A stretch of 46,784 bases of DNA. Origin: Tubiluchus corallicola (Eukaryota; Priapulida; Priapulimorpha; Priapulimorphida; Tubiluchidae). Location: positions 47,501 to 94,284 of the forward strand of contig JAQGDQ010000801.1 in the NCBI GenBank assembly GCA_030141605.1. The letters are read 5' to 3'. Below, in pieces: positions 33,791 to 42,740 of this stretch. Within the stretch, counting starts at the first letter, position 1, and every line of letters starts with the position of its first letter. Both the position numbers and the translations under genes were made by a program. The notes beneath the pieces were generated by a model. It did not search any database and was not told where the DNA came from. It saw only the letters and a program-made list of their open reading frames with translations.

Positions 33791-34248
33791 GATTTTCCTA
33801 CATTTTCATCAGGAGGGCGCCACACGCTCTAGCTACATCACTGCTGAATTACAAAAAATTTACCAACTTCCAAGAAACAGGCCTTTAAGCAACTAGCAGC
33901 ATTACGAAAACGGGGCAAGTAATGCGTCAGTAGTTATATATGCCTTATTAACTGGAACCAGTGACGCATTTGCGGATGTACAATAAACGCGGTGTACCAA
34001 ACTTGGCTTATGCATTCCATGTGTAATAGCTAGGCAGTTTATTAAATTATGAAGCCACACTGAATATATTTATGTTTCAAGTGTGAATATTCTAAGTTTG
34101 AATCGGGACGTTGTCCTGGAAAAGCGGATATCCTGGTTTGTGTCCTCCTGGAGTGACGACGTACGGTTTAGTTTGAAAATTTGGCATGTTTCAACCTAGA
34201 GGATCGTGTTACTGTGATTTTAATTTTCCTTTTGATTTCAATGTGTGC
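33791..34248. other. No recognisable feature
   Basis: Unique sequence lying between an R1 head fragment and an R1 body that lacks exactly the first ~15 bp. It could be an insertion splitting one R1 copy. No gene is supportable. Confidence 0.4.
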
Positions 34249-34845
34249 AACGGACCCATCTTAAACTGTAGGTCCAAAACAATCTACTCTTCAAAATATT
34301 GAAAGGAAACATACTATTTTTTTTTCAAAAATGACTTACGTGAAAAAGTTATTACGACACAAACACAATTTCGCGTTCGCGTCACTAGTTCTTCGCTGTT
34401 ACATGCATTTCGCCATTTTCTAGTTAGACGGCCACTAGCGCCTGCATTTCGGAAACGCATTGCACAAAAAACAGGTGATGTACCTTCCAGTTCATATGTG
34501 TTAGTTTGTGACAAACAGGGTGAGCACAGCGGTAAATTCGAAATTTGAATTTTTATCTTAAAACTTGTCTAGTTTTAGTACAGCAAATTGAATATCTTAC
34601 ACTAGCACTGTACTTCAATTTTCGCTTATGCAAACACGTGCAACACGCTCGTGGAATACTTTTGCTATTAAAAATTGTGTTGGTTTGTGATGTCATCGAT
34701 AGTTGGGCTCGCTCGCCGTTAATTAAGTTCTTAACTATTATTTAATTATCAGAAACGCTTTTGCAGTATTAATTGTGTTAAAATGTATACTTTTTATCGT
34801 ACTTGAAAATAGGTTAGTATATTAAAAATTATACATATGTCTTCC
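34249..34845 (+). repeat. Dispersed repeat R1, copy 6
   Basis: Starts CGGACCCATCTTAAACTGTA and includes CGTTCGCGTCACTAGTTC, CCTGCATTTCGGAAACGC, TTTTAGTACAGCAAATTG, AAACACGTGCAACACGCTCG and GATGTCATCGATAGTTGGGC. A ~35-bp deletion removes the segment between GTGACAAAC and GTGAGCACAG. Confidence 0.85.
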
Positions 34846-35067
34846 TACATATACACACAGGCATATTATTAAAAAGGGAAGCTATGGATACAATGATGAG
34901 ATACTAATTTCAGAGATATATGCAGTTGTTACACAAAATCATCCTAATTACTGAAGTTTGTACTACATTACATTACTGTTTGTACAGTAATAATGGTGCT
35001 TGAGCGAACAATATTACTCTGGATACGTCTCGGGAAGGCCAAAATATTTTCTCTTTTTAGACATAAT

Positions 35068-35450
35068 CAGGCCCTATTTCAGGGGGGGGGGGAGTTTGCC
35101 TTGTGCGGCTCGGTGCCGATGTTCAGCTGTTTTCAATTTCGGAATTTCTAACACCGGCTTGTACGGAAGTGAGAGTACGGTATTACATATTGTAAAGATG
35201 TTGTTTTTGATTTGACTATTTGACAAATATTAAGGACTGGTCTTGAGAATAAAGCAGCTTTTCTTTCAATTGTTCTTTCCTTTAACAACTGTATAACTCC
35301 ATATTTTCTCTTCGAAAATGCTTCTCCGGCGTTCAAGCAGTTCAAAAATTTTCTGGGCGTCAACCATGGTGGCGACCGACACCCCCCCGCCCCGAGGGGG
35401 ACTCACACGCTCCACTTCCCCGCGCTTCGCTTAGGCTGAAATAGGCCCTC
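35068..35450. mobile_element. hAT-type MITE, 383 bp, with target duplication
   Basis: Terminal inverted repeats: left CAGGCCCTATTTCAGGG, right (plus strand) GGCTGAAATAGGCCCTC. Both sides are flanked by the identical 8-bp sequence GACATAAT (35060-35067 and 35451-35458), the target duplication length of hAT elements. The interior has G and C runs near both ends and no coding potential. Confidence 0.88.
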
Positions 35451-35666
35451 GACATAATTAATCATTTCGGGAATTTCTAAACTAAAACGTAAAAAGTAAT
35501 TCAACTAGCAAAGAATCACAGTGAATTAAATAAATTTTCTAAATTGTTAAAAACATTTTAAATTTAATATCATGTTAATAATCTAGTAGTGTATTGCGTC
35601 CAATTTCTTAAGAAATTTACAAAGTAAATGTAAAATGCATTTGGAATCATTTTGAAAAGCTTATAC

Positions 35667-36006
<340 letters not shown>

Positions 36007-36400
36007 AAATCTTTATTTGACATTTTAAAACATTGATCATCATAATAAAAGACAGACAATCAGTTTTAGTTCATATAAAAAACATACACTGTTCTGGGCC
36101 AATGCGTCTGGTGCAAGCTAAACTATAAATACAACTAGAAATTCAAAAATAAAATATAAACTAGTTTAGTAAGGTCTAGGAAAAAATGAAATTATGATTT
36201 GAGTAAGTATCATCGTGTTCGTATGTCGGATATTCAAAACGAGTCATTGAATGTTTTTTTTTAATTTAGACTTGAATATTGATAAAGAGCTGCTGTGTTT
36301 TAGTGATGTCGGTAATGAATTCCAAAGTTGTATTGCTTGCTTAGTAATGGAATTCTTTCCATATTGATTGTTCGAAATTTGTTTCTTCAATTGCAAGGCT
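36007..36400 (-). mobile_element. LINE 'A' 3' end, copy 1
   Basis: The reverse complement matches 44225-44627. It covers the end of the LINE reverse transcriptase frame (decayed here), then the 3' UTR with TGATACTTACTCAAATCATA, CAGACGCATTGGCCCAGAAC and GATTGTCTGTCTTTTATTAT, ending AAATAAAGATTTTACTACTAC. It is 5'-truncated about 225 bp upstream of the four-span gene's ATG. Confidence 0.85.
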
Positions 36401-36623
36401 TTTTTGTTTTAATTATTTTGATTTTCATTGATTCAAAATTTAAACTGTTTAAAGAGAATAAATTATCGTGTGGCTGAATAAATAATCTTTTTTGCTGTTT
36501 TCTTTCAGTGGTATCTGATATACAGTCTGCGCAAAACGTTGTTCTCGGAATTCTCTGCATTGTTTGTAGGAATTTGGCTGGCCAAAATTGTACTGGACAG
36601 TGTACACTTAGCATCTCTTAGCA

Positions 36624-37223
36624 ATGGCCATGATACCAGCAAATGTAGTCAACAAGCCGAACTACGTGGTACAAGAAATGGCTGTACAAAATATGGCGAC
36701 CGTGCAGCAAAAGCAAGACAGACACCTAGCGGGAGATATAACAACTAAGAAACTGGCGTTTGCTGCAGCGATCACTCAAATGGTTTTTGGTTTGATTTTT
36801 CTGCTTTTGCAAGTTATTGTGGTTTCTGTGACCTGTCGTGGTTGTGACGGAGCGTTGATTGGCTTATGGGCAGGCATTGTGTTTACAGTCACAGGAATTG
36901 TGGGATGTGTAGGAAGATTTAAGGACAGACCAGGAGTGTGGATAGGTTTCATGGTGTTATCTATTATTTCTGCAATAATAACATGCATAGCGTTAATTAT
37001 AGCTGGTTTTGTAGCTCTATTTACAGGTTCATCGGATCAAAACAGCACAGTTCACAATATTCACGTAACGTACGTTGCCTTCTGTGTACTAGAATTTATT
37101 ACATCCCTTTTGTCAGCTGTAGTGTGCTGCAAGTTAGTGTACTGTAGAGTGACAGATTACAGCAAAAATCAAATGATAATCGTACCAGCATCAGCTACTG
37201 AACCAGGAAGGATGAGCCAGTAA
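36624..37223 (+). CDS. CD20/MS4A-like four-span membrane protein (199 aa, possibly extended)
   Basis: ATG at 36624 has G at -3 and G at +4. The protein has a ~40-residue polar cytosolic N-terminus and four hydrophobic spans at about residues 44-69, 77-97, 105-134 and 147-170. The loop between spans 3 and 4 has an NST sequon near residue 140. The segment IGLWAGIVFTVTGIVGC in span 2 resembles the CD20/MS4A family (plasma-membrane proteins, often signalling partners). Homology to a particular member cannot be fixed by eye. A possible acceptor (TTTTCTTTCAG) ends at about 36508, so an upstream 5' UTR exon is plausible. The frame stops at TAA (37221-37223), but the same frame continues open for 50 codons to TGA at 37374-37376 with a clearly protein-like tail. 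The stop also overlaps CCAGTAAGT, a usable splice donor. Confidence 0.75.
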   Translation: MAMIPANVVNKPNYVVQEMAVQNMATVQQKQDRHLAGDITTKKLAFAAAITQMVFGLIFLLLQVIVVSVTCRGCDGALIGLWAGIVFTVTGIVGCVGRFKDRPGVWIGFMVLSIISAIITCIALIIAGFVALFTGSSDQNSTVHNIHVTYVAFCVLEFITSLLSAVVCCKLVYCRVTDYSKNQMIIVPASATEPGRMSQ

Positions 37224-37376
37224 GTGGTTGCCATCAATCCAGAGCAGAAGACGGAAAATGTGTACGACCTTCCTTATGTTACACCACTTCCGCCGACGAT
37301 GTCTGCAGGTCCTGCACTACCTCCTCGACCAGATGAATTTCATGGCGGCTGTAGGACTTCTTTTTCTCACACCTGA
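37224..37376 (+). other. In-frame extension after the TAA of the four-span gene
   Basis: Fifty codons in the same frame immediately after TAA encode a tail with NPEQKTENVYDLPYVTPLPP and GPALPPRPDEF. VYDLP is an SH2-type tyrosine motif and ALPPRP an SH3-type proline motif, as is common in cytoplasmic tails of membrane signalling proteins. Three readings are possible: stop-codon read-through, a CAA-to-TAA nonsense change (allele or pseudogene) or base error, or an ancestral coding exon replaced by splicing at the overlapping donor. Confidence 0.6.
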
Positions 37377-37505
37377 ACAAACGTTTTGGTACTTATTCTA
37401 TTAGTAAACACTCATAAGCTTGCTAAGTCATATATTGTTTTAAGTGAAGCATTGCTTTTAATAGTTTATGAGTGTTTTTCTAAGCTGCAGTAATGGTATT
37501 AACAG

Positions 37506-37891
37506 TAGGGGTGAGCATCGAACGTTTTTTTAGTTCGAACTCGATTCGAATCCAAAACTATAGATGAGAATAATTCAGCACTTCAATCACATATGTTCCT
37601 GATCATTAAAACGATTGAAACATCATGCAATTAGCATAATTTAGCTGTGATTTCTGTGCACAATTTTAAACAAATTACTAGTCGTTTTATTGCAGAACGA
37701 AATCTAGCGATATGCATGATCTTTGTACGACTAATTTTTACTGGTGGTTGGAAAACGTGTTCGAAAATCGTTCAATCTCAACTCGAATTCGGTTCGAATT
37801 CGAAACACTGAAGTTCGGTTCGATTCGAATTCGAAAGTCGCAAATTCGGTTCGATTCGAATTCGCCTTCTGGTAGAGAATGCTCACCCTAA
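37506..37891. mobile_element. hAT-type MITE, 386 bp, with TTCGAA palindromes
   Basis: Left terminus TAGGGGTGAGCATCGAA and right terminus (plus strand) GAGAATGCTCACCCTAA form imperfect inverted repeats. Identical 8-bp flanks ATTAACAG occur at 37498-37505 and 37892-37899. The subterminal regions are packed with TTCGAA and GAATTC palindromes on both sides. Non-coding. It lies between the four-span gene and the kinase exon. Confidence 0.88.
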
Positions 37892-38055
37892 ATTAACAGG
37901 TGCGGTAGCGGCATTAACAGTGGCATTTTAGCAGTGTTATTTTGCAGAAGTTAACAATGAAGTCATTAAATTGATTAATTACTTTTAATATAGGCATTTG
38001 TTTGTTTGTATGTAATGCCATAGAATAGTACCTAATTGTCCTGCTTGATTGGCAG

Positions 38056-38393
38056 TCCAAAGTTTCTGCTCAATTCCTTCATTTGGGGTACTCTTCTGGG
38101 AAATCGTAACTCTTGGAGCTACGCCCTATCCAGAACACAAAACGGCTGGTGAGGTCGTTGAAGCCATCAGAAAAGGATACCGCATGGAGTGTCCTCCGGG
38201 CTGCTCAGAGGAGTTGTATGAGCTGATCGAAGTTTGCTGGCGTGAAAGTCCCGATGACAGACCAAGCTTTCAGCAACTGCTTCAACAGTTACAGCAGATG
38301 CTGGAAGAGGTCAGTGGCTACGAATCATCTGATTATAAGCTCATTGATGTCTATCAGGACCTCATGGCGGGTAACATTGACGAAATTGTCTGA
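38056..38393 (+). CDS. C-terminal exon of a protein tyrosine kinase (receptor-type likely)
   Basis: Encodes the end of a tyrosine kinase catalytic domain: SFGVLFWEIVTLGATPYP (subdomain IX to the following loop), GEVVEAIRKGYRMECPPGCS (subdomain X) and CWRESPDDRPSFQQLLQQL (subdomain XI with the conserved CW-x6-RP-x-F). A ~35-residue C-tail follows with tyrosines in GYESSDYKLIDVYQDL, possible autophosphorylation or SH2 sites. The WEIVTLGATPYP wording and CWxxxPxxRP fit receptor tyrosine kinases, but the subfamily is not determined. Acceptor candidates are CAG at 38053-38055 or AAAG at 38062. Residues before SFGV read CSIPS instead of the expected SDVW, so the 5' boundary is problematic. Upstream catalytic exons are not in the window. 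It could be a live terminal exon or a fragment of a pseudogene. Confidence 0.8.
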
Positions 38394-38569
38394 TTGTGTG
38401 CAAACTTTGATCAAATCATTCTGACCCTCGAAACAAAGTGAAACGGTAGTTAAATCTTCATTAGTTGTTAAACATTTGAAGAGGCGATGATGAAATCGAT
38501 TAGCTACTTCCATTGTAAAGCGAGCACGCGTGTGACAAAAGTAAAATAATTCGTTGTATTGGTTGTGTG

Positions 38570-38854
38570 AAGCTGATTATTGGTGGTTTAGGAATGGTAA
38601 AACTATGAAGAGTCTGATTATAAAACTACGTTTATTAAACATCAAACACAATAAATATAACAGATAGTGATGCCAAGCCCCTGATCTAGCTTGCTCTCCT
38701 TCAGCTCCCAGACTCAATCTCTTGAGCTGGGCGCATCACAAGGCTTATATACCGTGCGCTGAGCTTCGACGCATCGACGCCTACGCTTCGGTTCTGAATC
38801 ACTTGCTCACGTGACACCACACCTTAACTGGCTTCATGCCAGCATTCATCAACA
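38570..38854 (-). mobile_element. Possible solo LTR
   Basis: The minus strand begins TGTTGATGAATGCTGGCATG and has a TATA box in GCACGGTATATAAGCC, followed ~130 bp later by AATAAACG as a polyA signal. This promoter-then-polyA order in ~285 bp is LTR-like. No matching second LTR, primer-binding site or certain target duplication was found. An alternative is a promoter or 3' region of an unseen host transcript. Confidence 0.35.
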
Positions 38855-40365
38855 TAATTATCTATCATAATCTAACGCTTTTAACATAGTTTAACAGGTC
38901 CTCTTTACTCTTCCCTTTGAACTCTGGCCCTCTTTACTCCAAATTACTTCGACTGTCTAATAAGCTAGCAGATCTTTTAAGACTTGATATAGTGTGATAG
39001 TTTTAGAAATGTTGGGCTTAATTTTACTAAACCTATTTTATTACTTAAACTAAACTAGTTCAAATTTATCTTAAATACATCGCTTGACTATTCTTTGTAA
39101 GAATTGTAAATATCATTTAAACCTTTTGGTGATTTACTGTTACATTTGTTATTCTGTATAGGAAAATATTTTTGTATATTCGTGTACGTGTACACGTGGT
39201 ACATACAAACAAGTAATACATTGTTTATTGAATACATTATGCTGATTTCTAGAAGCTGTGGAAAATGCTCTTTTTTTCAGAAGTTTGTGGGAGAGACATC
39301 GGCCTGGTTTTTAATTTATTGTTGATTAGAATTCAACTAATGCGTGGAATTATATATATATAGTCTAATTTGTTTTTTATAGAAAAAGATGCATAACGCT
39401 TACGTCTACGAGTTGTTAATTAAAATGTTTTGCTGTTATTGAAATATGTAATTTAGATTAATTCATGACTTTCAAGAAAAACCGCACAACTATTTGATTA
39501 AAAGAGTGGCCACCCAAAATATAATTTTTTGCAACTTACATGATTTGGCGCATTTACATTATTACTTTCTAGCACAGCAGGACAACCAGTCATAGATAAT
39601 TATTCACTTTATCACATAGTTAATACAATAAGCACAGAGTACTAATGGTAGATATATGACGCGCAAATCAGCGCATAACTATAAAAACCTATTGAAAAGA
39701 AAAAAATAACCTAACGAATTAGGCGCATCATATGACGTTTGCTTATAGGAATAGCAAGTGTCAAATGGTCACCTGTACAAAGGTGACGATGGAATTTATA
39801 ACTGTAGAATGAAGCCCGTATAAATACTCCAAGGTTAACCTATTGTTGGAACCGGAATAAACTGGTTTGCAATACTGTAAATAAAGTCTAAACTGCAAAT
39901 AAAAAGTCTAACAGCAGAATAGAACTCAATCACGGGAATCCGTGACAGAAGCTGGCTCTTTCGTGTACAAATCAAACAAGTAACATCACTAGAAGCAGAC
40001 GAAGTTGTGTCTTCTTGTGGGTAGAGGCCTGGTCGCAGGCAGGGGAGGGAGTTTTTTTAATCACTACTCCTTACACATACTTCTTGCTTCACTAAGTTAT
40101 ACTTAACAACTTTTTACCGTATGATCCAGCTTGAAATACACCATTTACACTTACACGTCAAATCAAATACTGTTGCGAAAATGATGAACTACAATTAATT
40201 GTTTATTTGTTTATTGTTAAAGTATAATGCTTTAGCAGTATAAATTTTCTCTAGATTATATTTTCTGTTTATTATTATTTACTAAATCTGTAATTTATCA
40301 GTTGTAAATAAGCTCAAGTAAAGGCCTGAAGTAGCTTTGTTTAAACAGTTTTTAAGTTATTAGTA
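38855..40365. other. No recognisable feature (1.5 kb)
   Basis: AT-rich DNA with no gene, RNA or repeat I can support. A local AATAAA-rich stretch with repeated GTCTAAACTGC- and GTCTAACAGC-like words sits near 39850-39930. Confidence 0.45.
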
Positions 40366-40545
40366 TAAATTTAAAACAAAGCCGGGCCCAGAACCGAATC
40401 CTGTGGAACACCATATGACGCTCTACATTCAATGACAAATTTACCGTTGTATCTTACACTTTGCATTCGTTTAGATAAAACATGAAAAGCATTATCATTA
40501 TTTAGCAATTTCCATATGATCTGTAATTAATTTGTTAATTAGCGT
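40366..40545 (-). mobile_element. LINE reverse-transcriptase fragment (VPQ-LGP motif)
   Basis: The minus strand encodes about 55 codons: LQIIWKLLNNDNAFHVLSKR, MQSVRYNGKFVIECRAS and YGVPQDSVLGPALF, then a stop. This is the non-LTR reverse transcriptase palm motif (GVPQGSxLGP) with Gly changed to Asp. It is too short and far away to join with LINE A, B or C from sequence alone. A dead fragment. Confidence 0.8.
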
Positions 40546-41180
40546 TAAAGTAATATTTGAAGTTTGTTTTTCCTTGTGCAATAGTTTGTTTATGGTTCAT
40601 CAAGCTCAAATTTAGTCATCTTATTAGTTTTGTTTGCATTTTTTGATAACAATTTAGATTATTTATAATTGTAATTGTTTTTGTAAGTATTTATACTCAT
40701 TAATTGTTATTTTCAGTTTCTACTAATTTAAATACATTTTATTTTTCTGTATAATTCTGAACAAATACTTAAAGCATGTGTTATCCATGATTTTTCCATG
40801 TTGTCGTCAGGAGATTGACATTAGTTAAACGACCCCGTAGGAATAAAAACCCACTGTGATTTATCACTTAGTTATGTCTGTCTGCTGGCACGTGACTGAA
40901 TCACTGCCCTCGCACTAGACTTGAAACAATTATTTGTATGGCATTCCAAGAGACTAAATTTACAAAACCGAAGAGAAAAAATCCAAGGAAATCAGATATT
41001 TAGGTCCCAATGTTAAAGATGAGAAATATTGAATGTTTATGGTTAAAACGTTGATTACATTAATGTTAAGGTCAGGAGAATGTGCTTAACTTGCTTTGTT
41101 CACCTTAATTTACGAATACTTGTCATATAAGTAATTAGCTTAAACCCAAGAATGAAATTTAGGATGAGACAGGATCTGAA
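40546..41180. other. No recognisable feature
   Basis: AT-rich unique sequence, possibly residual LINE DNA, but nothing supportable. Confidence 0.4.
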
Positions 41181-41184
41181 AAAG

Positions 41185-41465
41185 TCAAATGGGATTCGAA
41201 CCCAGAACCAGGGCCGGCCTTAAGCATAGGCAAACTAGGCAACCGCCTAGGGCCTCACCCTCCAGGGGGGGGGCTCACGCCGAGGAAACATACATTATAG
41301 TTTTTAATAAATTGCGTAATTTTATTTTTTGTTTTTCTATTTCATTTGGGGCACCAAATTCACTTCGCTTACGGCCTCCAATTACCCAAGGCCGACCCTA
41401 CCCAGAACCATGTGACAGCAGGCCACACGTTGTATCCAATTGTGCTATCATCTCACGCGAATAAA
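41185..41465 (-). mobile_element. tRNA-derived SINE split by a hAT MITE
   Basis: Removing the MITE at 41209-41400 and one target copy restores a minus-strand tRNA-like head: GATAGCACAATTGGATACAA (A-box-like), then TGGTTCTGGGTTCGAATCCC (B-box). The two halves only make sense together, so the MITE came later. It is probably related to the SINE head at 26.5 kb. Confidence 0.65.
41209..41400. mobile_element. hAT-type MITE, 192 bp, with target duplication
   Basis: Left terminus CAGGGCCGGCCTTAAG and right terminus (plus strand) CCCAAGGCCGACCCTA form inverted repeats of the common hAT CAGGGCCGGC type. The 8-bp flanks CCCAGAAC are identical at 41201-41208 and 41401-41408. Non-coding. Confidence 0.92.
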
Positions 41466-42098
41466 ACAGGGCTGAGTTCTCATACTAGATACAGATACAG
41501 AGCCATCTATCCACAGCAACCAGAAACTGATTATTTAATAAACTAGCACTTGGCCCTAAAGCAGTGGCCAAATGTGGAATGATGGTACGACTAAATCGTA
41601 CAATTACAAACAGATAAAAATTATGAGAAAAACTGGTCCAGTTAACGTTAGCCAACTGCCTAATTTCTTTTCTCTAAAATTAAAAACAGCATTTCTATAA
41701 AACAGAAAAAATTCAAAGGATATTTCCAGCCGAGACAGCCAATAAACAGATTCTGCCGAGACATAAAATACAACCAGTCAATTCCCGCCAAAAATATAAT
41801 GAGTTTTTATCATAAATTTTATTAAACAAGAAAACATACAAACAAACAAACAGACAAACAAACAGGAAACCAAACACTTCACAGTTAAATAATGACTAAC
41901 CATCAAGTTTGTCAATGGGTACATTTGATCTTAAATCAGTAACAGCTATGAAAAATATGCGAGAAGCTTATTACTTTGGTTCTCGTTTTGGCAGGGGTGC
42001 TTGCATTATAAAACCACATTCATTGACAATCACAGCCAAATCATTCATCATTGAATAACAAATGTAAAAACTTGAAGCTAACAGTTAATCAGCGAACG
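41466..42098. other. No gene seen; short (CAAA)n
   Basis: Unique sequence with a CAAA/CAGA run at about 41838-41868. No supportable gene. Confidence 0.45.
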
Positions 42099-42102
42099 TT
42101 AA

Positions 42103-42563
42103 CCCTTTCATACCCGTTATATCCCGTGGGATACGAGAATATTCTCTGCCTTTAAAATTAATAAAATTTTAAAACTGACAGTTATTTGATTTGTTAATAG
42201 TTATTTTGATTTAAGCAAATAACAATAGACTAAAAATGGTGATAAAATGGCAAACTAGAAAATCTACATAGCATAAAAACTGCTCAAGGTACAGTACTTT
42301 AGAGACGACATTGTACAGATCAGCATAGCATGCATACTAAATGTCTTAAATACTTTTAAAAATTATCAGCATTTGCTTTTATCATGTTTAGCAACCATTG
42401 AATCCCAACATATCCCGTGGGATACAGGCTATATTTAGCACACGGGCACAGGTAGAAAAAAATAATGTGTAATGTAAATATGTGTAAACAAGATGGACAT
42501 ACTGAACAAAAGTAGCAAGCCAAAAAATTTTTTCTTATTAAAAATAATTTGGGACTGAAAGGG
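42103..42563 (+). mobile_element. TTAA-type MITE 'P', complete copy (461 bp)
   Basis: Flanked by TTAA on both sides (42099-42102 and 42564-42567), with ends CCCTTTCATACCCG and, inverted, CCCTTTCAGTCCCAAAT. TTAA duplication with CCY-starting ends fits piggyBac-like non-autonomous elements. The interior is non-coding and holds TATCCCGTGGGATA twice (42120-42133 and 42411-42424), once near each end. Two decayed copies lie at 24.0 and 29.4 kb. Confidence 0.88.
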
Positions 42564-42594
42564 TTAACACGGCAGCAGGCTTATTATTCAACTA

Positions 42595-42740
42595 TTCTAA
42601 AGATTGCACTATTCTGAATTTGCACTATTTCTACGCATGAGCTAGTGTTAGTGGTTTCATTCAACTGTAGTTCTAAAGATTGCACTATTCTGAATTTGCA
42701 CTATTTCTACGCAAGAGCTAGCGTTAGTGGCTTCATCCGT
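42595..42740. repeat. 76-bp tandem duplication across the paralogue B stop
   Basis: TTCTAAAGATTGCACTATTC and CTGAATTTGCACTATTTCTA, then GAGCTAG-GTTAGTGG, occur at about 42595-42661 and again at 42671-42737 (period 76 bp, not a multiple of three). The 5' copy (gene sense) encodes the last ~25 residues of paralogue B. The second copy lies just downstream and is out of frame. Confidence 0.85.

Noticed and set aside
38570-38854. Promoter of a host gene on the minus strand
   Set aside because: The TATATAA is followed within ~130 bp by a polyA signal and no open frame, so an LTR-like reading is preferred, though still uncertain.
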